Below are positions 11,811 through 23,249 of a DNA stretch of 64,000 bases, in pieces. Position numbers and translations under genes: made by a program. Position 1 is the first letter of the stretch, and each line of letters opens with the position of its first letter. The notes beneath the pieces were generated by a model. That model ran no database searches, had not been told where the DNA came from, and worked only from the letters and a program-made list of their open reading frames with translations. Location: assembly GCA_023548195.1 (NCBI GenBank), contig JAJHZJ010000252.1, positions 4,042,841 to 4,106,840 on the forward strand. Reading direction: 5' to 3'. This DNA is from Bettongia penicillata ogilbyi (Eukaryota > Chordata > Mammalia > Diprotodontia > Potoroidae).

Positions 11811-12590
11811 ATAGGATTGATACGTAAGAGGAAGGTGATCTACTAGAGGCCTTTCCCCCTGATCAATGTGAATGTATTTCCCCCAACCCCAGAACACAGG
11901 GCTATACATTTATGCCTTATTCAGAAGACACAAGCAACACCTTATTGAATTTTAGTGAATGAGGCCTCCTCCAAGATGGTTGGGGGGCTGGAATTCAGTA
12001 ACACAGTCTGTCATTACAGTATCATTTGCATTAACCTATAGGGAAGGACAGAAAGCTCTCAGCCTTTTTGAACCTCACTTCCCTTTTTCTCCGATTTAGA
12101 AGATGTATACAGAGCAGTAGATTTAGTTTGGGGTGGGGGTGGGGTCTGGGGGGTTGGGTGGGGGAGAGAAGCCTGGGAATACACAGTCTCTATCCCATAG
12201 CAACCAGAAATGTCTGCCTTGAGACGGCAATACCTGCAAATTACATGTGCTCACTCACAGTTTTCTAAGTTAAAAGACCTGAGTCCCTTCAGAAGCACCT
12301 GGCAGAGACAAATATGTACTTGTCCATATACCCTGCAAGAAGAGATAAACATTTTACATCTTTTTAGCTCAAGAGATGGCAGCAGCCAGGGCATTAACAG
12401 AGTTTCTGCAGAAGCACATGGCAGAAACAGACTTGTGCCTTGGAAGGCTACGACCAGGCTTCTATGAATGGGAATATTCCTGCTTCAGAGAATCCATGGA
12501 GGGAAGAATTAGGACAAGAACCGCTATTATCATATATTCTTTTTCTTGGAAATATTGATTGCTTTTGCCCTGATGGATGATCAATGCACC
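11811..12590. other. Unassigned, apparently single-copy
   Basis: No transposon signature. Overlapping short open frames (12068-12268, 12210-12467, 12376-12558) lie in different frames with no domain, splice or codon evidence; I do not call a gene. Confidence 0.4.
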
Positions 12591-12700
12591 CTAAGAATGT
12601 GAGAGGATGCTCACCTCGCTAGTTTGATTAAACAATCCAAACGGATCTGTGTGACAGAGGTGTGGAGGACGGGGGCAGTGTGTGTGTGGTGCGGGGTGGA
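12591..12700. promoter_or_regulatory. Weak candidate conserved non-coding block
   Basis: Non-repetitive sequence with homeodomain-like and FOX/SOX-like words ('tttgattaaacaatcc') and two CpGs in an otherwise CpG-poor area. No direct evidence of conservation. Confidence 0.2.
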
Positions 12701-12964
12701 GGCAAGGTGAGAGACTCTGCATGTTTTAGACTTAAGAGCAAGTCCCTCTCTTAGACATGCTCAACAGGAAGTGTGATACCCTGTAGGACTGAGGAATTAA
12801 GATTAAAATCCTAGATTTAGAAGCAAAAGAGACCTTATATGCCCACTTTGAAGATCACAGAATTGAAAAGTTGGAGAGGTTAAAGCAAAACCAGAACACT
12901 AAGCCATGTGTCCAGAAACCAAATTGGTTCCTCTGTTAGAATACGCCTCAGTGTCCCATTATCC

Positions 12965-13140
12965 ATTCTGTGTGATTGGAGGATGTAGAACTGGGAAGGA
13001 CCTTAGGGATAGTCTAATAGGACTCCTTGTCACAGAGAGGAAACTAAGACTCCAGTAAGACTCAGTGACCTGCCCAGGGTAACATGGATGGAGTCATCAT
13101 TTGAAGTGAGGTCCTCTGACTTTTCTACTATGGTACACCC
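12965..13140 (-). mobile_element. MIR-class SINE
   Basis: Antisense MIR-type sequence: 'gggaaggaccttaggga', 'gaggaaactaagactcc', 'gtgacctgcccagggt'. Confidence 0.65.
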
Positions 13141-13174
13141 TTGGCTTTCATGCAGTGTGCTTCTGGAGGGTGTG

Positions 13175-13318
13175 GCTTAGTGGAAGGAGAGGTGGATGTG
13201 GACACTGAAGTCCCGTGCTTGAATTTTGGCTGTGCTGCTTTCTACTGAGAAAAGCATGGTGTTCATGGATGATGGGTCAGAAAGTTCTGGGTTCAAATCC
13301 CACTTTCCCCTTCTTTTT
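13175..13318 (+). mobile_element. MIR-class SINE, 5' part
   Basis: tRNA-like head with 'gggttcaaatcccact'. The 3' part ('gtttcctcatccataaaatg') resumes at about 13551, after an inserted AT-rich block. Confidence 0.5.
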
Positions 13319-13550
13319 CACATTTTTTTATGGAATTAAACAACCAATTCTCTAACACAGTTTAATTAAAAATGATTGCCCATGAAACTGCAAATCTATT
13401 ATGTCCAACTTGCTATTTCTTTAAATGTATAATAAAGTTATTATATAAATTTCATGTTTTTCTTTTTTTTTCTTCCTTCCTCCAATCCCCACCCCCACTT
13501 TAGAGTGAGATCAAATCTCACTATTTTATATTTACTGAATGTTTTTCTTT
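13319..13550. mobile_element. AT-rich insertion splitting a MIR, family unknown
   Basis: Separates the two halves of a MIR-class SINE, so it is probably a retroposon. Contains 'ataataaagttatta' and a T-rich stretch. I cannot name the family; the two strand-opposed frames here (13441-13629, 13454-13642) are not genes. Confidence 0.35.
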
Positions 13551-13620
13551 GGTCAAGTCCCAGAACCATTCTGAGTCTAAGTTTCCTCATCCATAAAATG
13601 GGAATGATAATGCCTCTACC
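13551..13620 (+). mobile_element. MIR-class SINE, 3' part
   Basis: 'aagtttcctcatccataaaatgg' region continues the SINE from 13175-13318. Confidence 0.5.
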
Positions 13621-13624
13621 TTGG

Positions 13625-13815
13625 TTCAAGTTGTATCTCTGATAGATCCTACTTGTGTGACCCTAGGATAGTCACTGAACCTCTCAGTGTTCTAAGTAAA
13701 TCCTCAAGATGTTAAGTTGTGGAGAGGGTGCTGACCTGCATTATTTAGTAGAGACAATTTCCTCATCAGAGTGTTCCCTGTGCTAGTGAAATCCCAAGTC
13801 TGGTCCCTATCTGCA
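13625..13815 (+). mobile_element. CORE-SINE, third tail variant
   Basis: 'cacctgtgtgaccctagg'-type core followed by a tail with 'gagggtgctgacctgcatt' and 'agtgaaatcccaag'. The same tail follows the SINE at 17947-18090, which supports a distinct subfamily. Confidence 0.5.
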
Positions 13816-14081
13816 GCATCCAGAGTGCGCAAAGATCAAATGATATAACAGACATGAAATGTTCAGCCAATTTTAAAGTGCTGTGTAGATAGCAGTTCTT
13901 ATGATGAACTTAACTTGCTTTGTCAAGTCTTGGGTTCCACATTTATAAAATCAGAGTGTTGGACAAGATCTTCAATAAAGTGTCTTCTAAATCTACATTT
14001 TACAACCTACAAGTCAAAAAGTTCTCCCAGAACTGGAGAATTTGTGAGTGGGAAGGAAGCCCACCTAGCAACTTTCTAATC

Positions 14082-14235
14082 CAGGGGTGGGGAACCTTTG
14101 GCTGGAGGCCACATGTGATCTTCAAGGTCCTCAGGTGCAGCCTTTGTTCAGCGAAGTTTGAATTCAGTCACAGGACCATACTTGAGGACCTAGAGGGACA
14201 CATTGGGTCTCCAGGCCTCGGGTACCCCACTCTTT
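14082..14235. mobile_element. hAT-like MITE copy 1
   Basis: Starts 'caggggtggggaacct' and ends near 'gggtaccccac', imperfect terminal inverted repeats. The interior ('gaggccacatgtg', 'gaggacctagaggg') is shared with 24194-24391 and 57094-57195. Non-coding; movement would have needed a transposase in trans. Confidence 0.7.
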
Positions 14236-14239
14236 ATCT

Positions 14240-14640
14240 AGTTCAACTCCTGCACAAAGGAGTGCTGGTATAGCATAGATGACAAGTAGATGCCCAGCCT
14301 TTGGTGGAAAGCCTCTAAGCAAGGGGAACCCACCAAGGGGTTCTCCAGACAAGCCATTCATCCTGCTTTTACATAGCTCTAGTTGTAATTACGTTGTTTT
14401 TGGTTTGGTTTTGTTTTCTTGGACATTAAATCTAAATTGGTCACGTGGTCTCTTTCCCTCATTGCTTCTGGAGCTGACCTCCTGGACCAAAAAGAACATG
14501 TCCAAACCCTGTTCTGTATAACAATCCTTCAAATATCTGAACACAAATATCCTACTTTAATTAGATCCGTTGAACTAGGGAGGGTTGTGATGATTGATGG
14601 GGAGGTGGGGTTAGGGAAGGGGATGAGGATGAGAGGAGTC
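14240..14640. other. Unassigned, apparently single-copy
   Basis: No repeat recognised. Small open frames on both strands have no domain and are treated as chance. Confidence 0.35.
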
Positions 14641-14850
14641 TAGTGCCATCCAGTGGCTCTGCTTTTTTAAGTTTCTCGCTGGCTCCCACCTCAAAGGGTT
14701 TGGGCTCCAGCAGAAGGAATAGATAAATGGCAACTGGAAGATGGACAGACACTCCCGGGTGATCAATAACGTCTATCAACCAGTCACCCAGCATGCCGTG
14801 GTTTTTTTCTGCTGATTACGCTGGGTATGAGTGACCACATATGTATTTGA
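14641..14850. promoter_or_regulatory. Candidate conserved non-coding element
   Basis: Non-repetitive block with five CpGs and dense factor-like words: 'gataaatgg', 'cccgggtgatcaataacgtc' (PBX/HOX-like plus a CRE half-site), and 'ctgattacgc'. No open frame of note. Whether it is conserved across mammals cannot be seen from one genome. Confidence 0.3.
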
Positions 14851-15730
14851 GGGAAGGGATGAAGCCAGAGGTTTTTTTTTTCCCCATCACTTTGGAAATC
14901 TCCCATTTTCAAAACCATTCTTTTGTCATCATAGCAAGACAAATACAGAAGTGATTACAAGGCTAAGGCCCCAAGGGAGAACTAGGCTTAATATGTTTAA
15001 GGGGTTACAGAATTCAGAGAGTATGAGGTGAATGGGAGGGGAATAATAATTCCAGCCATCAGGGAGAGTATGAGTGAAACCAGGAGCCCTCTAGCTCTGG
15101 GTTTGGACATCTCCAGGCACTGAAAGTCTCCCTGGAGCTGACAAGTGTCTGGTGGGGAGTTCTATATCAAACCCACTTGCCATAGTACTGCCCCTCCCCC
15201 TGGGGTCATCTTGTGCTTTCAACTACAAGGAACTCAATTTGAGTCACTTCTAGAAAATTCTATGTGAACAGTGACCTCTACCCATCCTCCTTCAAAGGAG
15301 CCTTTGATTCCCTGACAGGAGGGAGTAGCCAAGCATCTGATACCAGCCTATGAACTTACTGTGTTCTAAGTCCTGGAGAAACAAAGTATAATGAAGCTGA
15401 CCCCCATCTATAGTATGGGGGTGTCATGTGGGTCAAAGGGAGTCAGAGTAGATTTATCTAGTCTCTTCTCCTGCCAATCCCTCTGTCTCCACCCCTGCTT
15501 CTCTAAGGGAGATTTTAATTCCTGCCAGGTGGGGAAATAGTAGGTTGGTACCAGATGCTTGGCCACTCTGCTTTCCTTGGAGAGAGGGGGTACCAGATTA
15601 GAAGGTAAGGAAATCTCAGGCTTTGTATTCAAGATTTGACTACCTTCCCTCCAAATACCAATCCCACAATGAATATACATGGTAAACAGTGAGAAACTCA
15701 TTTATCCAAGTGAATAATAAATAGAAATCA
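14851..15730. other. Unassigned, apparently single-copy
   Basis: No clear transposon. The minus-strand open frame at 15408-15701 shows no domain and is not supported as a gene. Confidence 0.35.
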
Positions 15731-15734
15731 GAGA

Positions 15735-15875
15735 AAGCATATGTATGTATGCACCCACATGTGTATATATATACATACATATGTCTATATGCAAGTGTGT
15801 ATGTATATAAGTATATAATATACACATGTATACACAAACATGTATACAAATGTGTGTATACATGCATACATATAT
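15735..15875. repeat. Complex (TATG)n/(CATA)n microsatellite
   Basis: Interrupted tetranucleotide and dinucleotide purine-pyrimidine alternations over about 140 bp. Confidence 0.9.
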
Positions 15876-16469
15876 CAGACAGTGTTCCCTTGGGTGCGAG
15901 GTAACTCAGCTCAGCCAAGAGAGTGTCCCAAATTTCACCCAGATTGGAAATTCCCTGAAGATTGTACTGTAGCATAGCAAGCCAGGGATAGGAACATTAT
16001 GGAAACATCTAACTCTCTTTATATTAGCTTCTCCCTTCAGCAATGTGAAATGGGATTTGGCACAGTCGGTCTTCTGTCTTGAAGCTGGAACCCAAAGGGT
16101 TTCCAAGTGACTGCAGAGACCCATGAAACCTAAGAGTTTGAAGAAGCATTTGACATTGGAGGTCTCTTCTCTCCCCTTTTGTTCAATTCCTGTCCCACTG
16201 TAGTCATGAAGGGTTGATCTCTACCAATGAGCAAAGATTCCCATACCCATGGGCTTTGGGACTCTTGTTACAAAATAAAAAGCAAAAACATTCTCTGTGC
16301 TTAAAGAGGCCACATTCTAAGAGGAGAGGCTACATAAACATAAACCAGTGCATATAAGAGTAAACGAAAGGTTGCCTTAAAGTAGATACTGTCAGCTGAA
16401 GACTAGAAAAGCCAGCCCTGCCCTGCCTTCCACTCCCTCCCCCGCCCCATTAAGAATTTGGAGCTTGGG
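15876..16469. other. Unassigned
   Basis: No recognised repeat or gene; ends at the target-site duplication of the L1 at 16479. Confidence 0.35.
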
Positions 16470-16478
16470 CTGAGTCTT

Positions 16479-17139
16479 TTTAAAAAATTAATTAATTTAT
16501 TTTTATTTCTCAATCATTTACTTATTCATTATTTAATTATTTAAAATAATCCAATCCATTTATTTATTTAATTGCTTGATTTCATTATTTATTTAATTTA
16601 ATTTATTTTTAGTTTTCAACCTTCACTTCCATAAGATTTTGAGTCTCAAATTTTCTCCCCTTCCCACTCCTCCCCCCTCCCCAAGATTGCATGCAATCCA
16701 ATATAGGCTCTATTTATGCATTATATTAAACATTTTTACATTAGTCATGATATAAAGAAGTATTAGAACTAATGGGAAGAACCGCCAGAAAGAAGAAACA
16801 AAACAAAACAAGAAAAGAAAAGGAGAGCAAATAGTATGATTCCATCCATATTCAGACTCCAAAATTCTTTCTCTGGATATGAATAACATTTTCTATCGTG
16901 AGTCCTTTGGAGTTGTCTTCTATCCTTGCATTGCTGAGAAGAGTTAAGTCTGTCAACGTCAGTCCTAGTACATTGTGGTTGTTACATTGTATCATGTTCT
17001 CCTGATTCTTCTCACTTCACTCAGCGTCAGTTCATAGAAATCTTTTCAGGTTTTTCTGAAGTCCACTTGCTTATCATTTCTTATAGCACAATAATATTCC
17101 ATTACATTCATATACCACAACTACTTCAGCCATTCCAAA
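16479..17139 (-). mobile_element. L1 3' end with target-site duplication
   Basis: Minus-strand L1: ORF2 C-terminus ('ccattacattcatatacca' side) through the 3' UTR to an unusual AT-rich (ATTT)n-like tail at about 16480-16610. The direct repeats 'ctgagtctt' at 16470-16478 and 17140-17148 fit a target-site duplication. 5' truncated. Confidence 0.8.
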
Positions 17140-17149
17140 CTGAGTCTTA

Positions 17150-17470
17150 AAGGAAAACAAGGAGTATAAGAGGAAAAAGTTAGGAGAGAGAGCAACACTC
17201 TGGGCATGGGGGACAGGAATGGGAAGTGGATGGTTCTGTATGAGCCATAACACAAGACATAAGTCAGTATTGTGGGACCATTGATCGTATGAAAGGACAT
17301 AATGTGTAAGAAGACTGGGAAGGTAAGGACAGACTAAGTTAGGAAGGTCTTTAAATACCAGAGGAGTTTGTATTTGATTCAAGAGATAATTGGGAGCCAG
17401 TGGAATTTAATAAGTAGCTCAAGACCTATGCTTTAGGGGCTGATGTTGGCAGACGAGTGAAGACTTTCTT
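17150..17470 (-). mobile_element. L2 LINE, antisense
   Basis: Plus strand reads as reverse L2: 'gggcatgggggacagg', 'gtaagaagactgggaagg', 'gggagccagtggaattt'. Adjacent to the L1 at 16479, which seems to have inserted at its edge. Confidence 0.65.
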
Positions 17471-17589
17471 CAAAGTCTTTCTTTTCCATTCCCATTTTCA
17501 GTCTGCCACTGTCATTAATCTCACCAGTCTGGGTTGCTGGTCACCATCTTCTTTATATTAAACCACTGCAATTGCATGATGCTTAGATG

Positions 17590-17703
17590 TTGAAAGAGAG
17601 AGGCAGTATGGTATCATGAGTAAGTAGCAAGCTAATCTCAAAGCCAGGAAGGTGGATCCAAGTCCCATCACTGACAAATATTGGCCATGAAACTCATTTG
17701 TTA
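17590..17703 (+). mobile_element. MIR/CORE-SINE, 5' part
   Basis: tRNA-like head ('ggcagtatggtatcatgag') and 'ccaagtcccatcact'. Interrupted by the antisense SINE that follows; resumes at 17947. Confidence 0.6.
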
Positions 17704-17946
17704 TCTTTTACTCATTATTCAGTCATGCCCAATTCTTTGTGACCCTTTTGGGGGTTTTCTTGCAAAGATGCTGAAAGGGGTTGCCATTTCCTTCTCCAAC
17801 CCATTTTAATGATAAGGAATTGAACCAACAGGCTTAAGTGACTTGTCTAGGGTCACACAGTTAGTAAGTGCTTGAGGCCAAATTTGAGCTCTGAAAGATG
17901 AGTCTTCCTAACTCCAAGCCCCTCATTCTACACACTGGGTCTCCTA
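17704..17946 (-). mobile_element. CORE-SINE with BovB/RTE-like tail, nested
   Basis: Near full-length minus-strand copy inserted into the SINE at 17590-18090. Tail 'cagtcatgcccaattctttg' and core 'aagtgacttgtctagggtc'. Confidence 0.8.
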
Positions 17947-18090
17947 ACTAAGACAAGTCATTTAAGCTCTCACTATTATAAGCAACCCTCTAAGAATTCT
18001 GTAATGCAAAGGAGTTGCTAGAGAAAATCTCCCTACCTAGGAGTTTCCTATGCTAATGAAATCACAGGCCTAGTCATTATCTCTTATATT
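17947..18090 (+). mobile_element. MIR/CORE-SINE, 3' part, third tail variant
   Basis: 'gacaagtcatttaagctct' continues the interrupted SINE; the tail 'atgctaatgaaatcacagg' resembles the end of 13625-13815. Confidence 0.55.
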
Positions 18091-18720
18091 TGGAGATTTT
18101 CTAAAATGATTAACATATTTTCTAGAAGGGAAAATTCTTTTGCTGGCTGCTTTTGACTACAGCTAAGAAAAAGCAGTCTACCTTTCTTCTTTTCACCCTT
18201 CCCCCAGGAGGGAGGAAGGGAACCGGGAAGTAAATCAACTGGCTGTTAAATAGGGCAATACACAACTTTGGGGAAAAACAGACTCCTTTAAAAGAGCAAA
18301 GGGGAAGCAAAGTCCTGCCACTGCCCTAGCAATCTAGTCTCAACTAAAACACCTAGTAGTTCTGGCAATCTCTAGATCGTCCCCTCAATTCCAGTCTCCT
18401 TTGGTCTTCCTCATCACTGGCAGAGTTAGATAGGAGAAGGGGAAATTGCTGGAATCTCCTTCAATCCTTCTCTTCTGAATGGCTAACCAAGATGGATGTC
18501 AATCCTCTGTCCTTGTCCCAGCATCTATCTGATCTACCTTCAGTTTCAATGCCATGGAGCCTTGGGAACTCTGGGTAAAAATATCTATCCAGCTGCCATA
18601 GTCACTTTCCACATCTTGTCTCCATGGCAATACCAACAGAAAACAAAGAATTTATTCTTACTATTACTGTTATTGACAATAATGCTAGTATTTATCAAAT
18701 CTTTATCAGTGCTCATCCTA
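18091..18720. other. Unassigned
   Basis: No repeat or gene recognised. Open frames at 18122-18310 and 18496-18732 show no domain. Confidence 0.35.
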
Positions 18721-18724
18721 CTGT

Positions 18725-19680
18725 CACTGTAGTGGACAGTGGGACAGTATGGTGGGACAATACCAAAGAAAGGGAACCCTGGTCAGAATGATATACATCG
18801 GTGACTCAGTGCTCAGCCATGAAGGCCTGGTAAGAACCCTGAAACATTAGCCAAATGAGTTCTGGTGATGCCAATAATTGGGTTAGAGACTTAGCCAAGT
18901 ATGATGTCAAGTACTCCTATGAATTTAGAAAGTAGAAGGGCAGCAAAGGGTTGTAGACTGGCCCACTCAGAACCATGATGATGATCTCCTTGACATGGAT
19001 GACAGTAGAAAAAATGGTGCTCCTTCATGTTCTCATACCACACAGAAAAAAGGCCAAATACATGAAGAGAAATTGGAAATACCTAGACCCCACTTTCTGG
19101 AAGTACTTCAATATAGATAGTTCTGTCAAAAAGGACAGTGAACCAGGGGTGGGAATGAAATGCACAGAAGATAGGAATCCCTTTATTATTCATAGTACTA
19201 CAACCTAACAAGGTAGCTAGGTGATGCAGTGCATAGGGTGCCAGGTCTAGAGTCAGGAGGCTTGAGTTCAAATCCAGCCTGAGATACTTACTAGCTATGT
19301 GACCCTGGGCAAGTCACTTAACCTTGTTTGCCTCAGTTTTCTCATCTGTAAAATGAGGAAATGACAAACCACTCCAGTATCTTTACCAAGAAAACATCAA
19401 ATGGGTTTATAGAGAGTCTAATGTAACTGAAAGAACTCAGCAAGAAAAACAACACAACCTGCCAAAATTCCACACAGCACTTAGAAGTTTTAGGAGAGAG
19501 CTTCATGCTGCTTTAACACAATTGGGTCCAAGTTACATTACAAGATAGTCCAGATAAATGCAGAGCATTCTTAAAGAATAATTTAATCCCTAAACCCAAA
19601 TTAGATGAGATAAGAGTAGAAATTGAGGAATTAATATTTGAAGGGAGTTACTCAAAGAATGTGAAGGAATTTTAGATCCA
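18725..19680 (+). pseudogene. Possible decayed coding remnant, identity unknown
   Basis: Two stretches look protein-like rather than random. Around 18975-19110 an acidic frame reads 'DDDLLDMDDSRKN' before a stop. Around 19460-19675, with one frameshift, frames read 'KFHTALRSFRRELHAAL' and 'PKPKLDEIRVEIEELIFEG', the latter open from 19559 to a stop at 19673-19675. A SINE (19211-19440) interrupts the interval. It could be a processed pseudogene, a retroviral relic or coincidence; I do not recognise the protein. No start codon, poly(A) or duplication is evident. Confidence 0.25.
19211..19440 (+). mobile_element. CORE-SINE with BovB/RTE-like tail
   Basis: Full-length: head 'aggtagctaggtgatgcag', core 'gtgaccctgggcaagtcac', tail '...aagaaaacatcaaatggg'. 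Confidence 0.85.
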
Positions 19681-20440
19681 CACTTAAGCTCCAGAGGTGC
19701 TAGCTGATAACGAGGTGGATAGTGAAAAGTAATACTGACAAGTCAAATGATTTTGAAAGGAAAATGAGTAAACTTCGAATGGAATTTTTTTTTGAGACCT
19801 CTTTTCAAAAAACTAGAATAAAAAGACAGAATCCTGAGGTAGGATAGTTGAGTCATCAGTAATGTACAGGGTGGTAATTGTGGATTCTCTAAAAGGCTGT
19901 TCTTCATCTTATTCACTATATGTTTCATTGAACCCTCTGATGAGTTGGTTTTTTTTTTATAAATCATTCTGTTCTAGGTGGGAAAGTGAATCTAATTATT
20001 CATGTGAATTAAATACTAGTTTGATAATCTAAAAAAAAAGGCCCGTTTCATTTTAGGTATGATGCTAACCTAGAGACAAACTATACTAGAGCAGAATAAT
20101 TTTTAAAAGGTGGTCTCTGCTATAACCATCATGAATAAATTCATTTCTCTCACAACAATTGACAGTGTTAAAAAAATATTTCAGGACTTAACACATCATT
20201 GTATATGCTGTAGCTATTGCTATGGCAAGGATGATAAAAAGAAAAGTGGAATGATCTGGGAATATTCTTAAAGATGGCTATTAAAAATCACTACAGCATG
20301 AACTGCTTGAGAAAACTACTGAGTACCTATAGAAAGATAGTGGAAGGTTACACCCATATCTAGTTTGTATTAATATAGAAAATTTTAATAACATCACTGA
20401 ATTAAGGGGAAGGAAAAATAAATGTGTGAATGGAACCAGG
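19681..20440. other. Unassigned, AT-rich
   Basis: No repeat or gene recognised. Could be a continuation of the unknown remnant before it, but no readable frame persists. Confidence 0.3.
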
Positions 20441-20550
20441 AAAACAAGAGTACATCAGAAAAATATTTAATTTAGTGGATAGAACTCTAAACTTAGAGTC
20501 AGGAAAATCTGAGTTCCAATATTATTTCTAGTTATGTGACTCAGGATAAG
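20441..20550 (+). mobile_element. SINE head with microsatellite tail
   Basis: 'tagtggatagaactctaa', 'gagttccaatattat' and 'gttatgtgactcaggataag' are a diverged tRNA-type head and core; the SINE then runs into the pyrimidine tract. Confidence 0.55.
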
Positions 20551-20551
20551 A

Positions 20552-20945
<394 letters not shown>

Positions 20946-21660
20946 TTTGATATCATAATCAGTGCTCTTCAAATATTCCCAATAACTCTCCTCCATTACA
21001 AATAAAAATTCTCCCTTAGAACAAACAAATACATTTAAGGAAAACAAATTTATATTATATTGATCACATCTATCTCATCCTGTTCTTATCATCACTTCTG
21101 CACCAAGAGGTGAGAGTCATGTTTGCTCTTTCCCTGGTCTTCTAGAGTTGTCAATGCATTGATCAGAGTTCTTAAGGCTTTTAAACTTGTTTTCATTTAC
21201 CATATACTCATGTATGTTATTTTTCTGGATCTGCTTACCTACATTCTGCATCAGTTCATACAACTCCTCTCAGGTTTCTTAGAAGCTGTCCCTTATTTCT
21301 TAAACTACATTTATATGCCTGCCATCCTTTGCTCAGACATTCCCCAATTGATGGGTACCTACCTGGTTTCTACTTCATTGCTATAACCAAAAAATGCCCC
21401 TATCAACATCTTTGTACATATGAGTTCTTTTCCTCTTTCTTTGGTCTCTTTGCAGTGTAGGTTGAGCAGTGACACTGAAAGGTTATGCATAGTTAAAGGC
21501 TTTCCAGAATGTCTGGGCCAATTCATAGCTCCACCAGCAGCACATTAGTGTGCCTGACCTCCCTCATTCTTTTCAACAACTGTCATTCTCCATTTTTGTC
21601 ATCTTTGCCAGGCTGATAGACGTGCCTTAGATTCTCAGAGTTGCTTTTATTTGCATCTTG
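20946..21660 (-). mobile_element. L1 ORF2 C-terminal / 3' fragment
   Basis: Minus-strand L1: 'cattccccaattgatggg', 'ttccagaatgtctggg' and 'tcatagctccaccagcag' correspond to the ORF2 C-terminal region seen in other L1 copies here. Decayed. Confidence 0.75.
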
Positions 21661-21859
21661 CACCAACTCTACCCCTCAAGCAATTGCTGACCAAGACTGG
21701 GGGGAACACTGCTTCTGGTGGATTCCAGAATACCAGGGACTGTCCAGCCATCACAGAGTGCAGAGTGGTGATCCTGAAGTAGGGAAATGGGCCTTTCTCC
21801 TTCAGCCAATCTGAGCCTCTTCTGGAGGGGGAATGTAGGAAACTGTGTGTGAGCATGCA

Positions 21860-21892
<33 letters not shown>

Positions 21893-22548
21893 ACTCCTCT
21901 GTCATCATCCCTTTTTCATGACTTAAAGGAATTGGGAGCATTTGTCAAGGATGAATAGGGGAGTAAGAGCCAGATTTATGTTCATCTTTTCCTATATACT
22001 TTACAATCAGTGGCCACAAAAAGTTGTTTGTTTGGAACTTATAAGTGTGACTGGTTGAGTTTGAAATAGGAAATTTTCTAGACATGAGATGTAGGAGAAT
22101 CACAGAGGTTTCTCTAATGTTTATATTTTGGTGCAATATTTAATAACCCCTGAGTTTGAATGTAGAATCTAATCAGTGAAGGTTCCATCCTTGACTTGTC
22201 AGTCATACAGCTTGGTAAAGATAGAAAGTTCATGGAAATATAGTAGAGATCTCTTGTCTCTTGATTGAGAGAAATCTTGGCGAGCCCACAGGGTTGATAG
22301 CTTGAGTGTAGCTTCATCTGGTAAGCAAGTAACAAAACACATTCCCTTGCTGGGCTAATTGCAAAGTACACTCTATCTTCCTGTGGGTTGAAGGGAAGGC
22401 AGGACCAAACCAGCGTGGGCTGCTGCTGCTTTTTGGGATAGCTACCAAGAGAGCACGCAGCCTCCATCCCTGACATCTTTATCATTTACTGAAAAGAAGG
22501 TCCTCTTCCTTCACTCTTCGATTCATGTTGTCTAGCCCTGGACTAGAG
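21661..22548. other. Unassigned, with a (CA)n tract at 21862-21891
   Basis: Apart from a ~30-bp CA repeat I see no repeat family. The minus-strand open frame 22114-22485 (123 codons) has no recognisable domain; I do not call it a gene. Confidence 0.35.
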
Positions 22549-22742
22549 GAACATAGGATCATAGAACTGAATGGGGCATTAATGATTATCTGGTCCAATT
22601 CTCCCTTTGCTTGACAGATGAGGAAATTGATCAAGAGGTTAAGTGACTTGTCCAATGTCACCCAGATCCTAAGAAGTAGAAGCAGATTTTAAAACCCAGG
22701 TCTTTTGATTCCTAATACAGCAATCTTTCCACTAAGAAATGA
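22549..22742 (-). mobile_element. MIR-class SINE
   Basis: 'catagaactgaatggggc', 'gatgaggaaattgatcaag', 'taagtgacttgtccaatgtc', 'aaacccaggtcttttgatt' in antisense MIR order. Confidence 0.7.
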
Positions 22743-23023
22743 CGTTTTTAAGGCTCCTTCCACCTCAAACATTCTGTGATTCTATTCTTTTTGGTGATGA
22801 TGACTCCTGATACAGTGAACCACATCTTCCCTTGAAACCCCATGACTCATGGAGGTCAGGGGGCAGAGTCTGGTTCCACAGTAGCTTCTCAATCATGCTC
22901 GGCTCAGCAACCTTATTCACTCAGCTGCTGTGTTCACATCTGGCTGCTATGCTATCTGTGTTTTCTAATGGGCTCAGGATGGGGGAGGTTTGAAAGGCAA
23001 GCAATGAGGAGGGGAGTGTGTGT

Positions 23024-23075
<52 letters not shown>

Positions 23076-23240
23076 GTTTGGGGGGCAGGAGGATATACAT
23101 TAAGTGTTTGGGTATACTGCTTCAGGGTTCAGAAGCTCCTTGTGTAGAAGGACTGCTCTCCTTGTGGCTTTTTTTACATTAACACATTTTTTTTTAAGAA
23201 ACCCATTTTTATAATCATTGCAAGGCAAGGAGAGAGGAGG
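22743..23240. other. Unassigned, with (TG)n at 23026-23072
   Basis: Single-copy looking sequence with one perfect TG microsatellite. Open frames 22842-23147 and 23100-23294 read through it and are not supported. Confidence 0.35.
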
Positions 23241-23249
23241 GTGAAAGTG

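Noticed and set aside
12068..12558. Cluster of short open frames in repeat-free sequence
   Set aside because: Three different frames, no domain, no splice or poly(A) context; a spliced exon cannot be excluded but is not supported.
22114..22485. 123-codon minus-strand frame
   Set aside because: No recognisable domain, biased or conserved motif; length is within chance for 64 kb.
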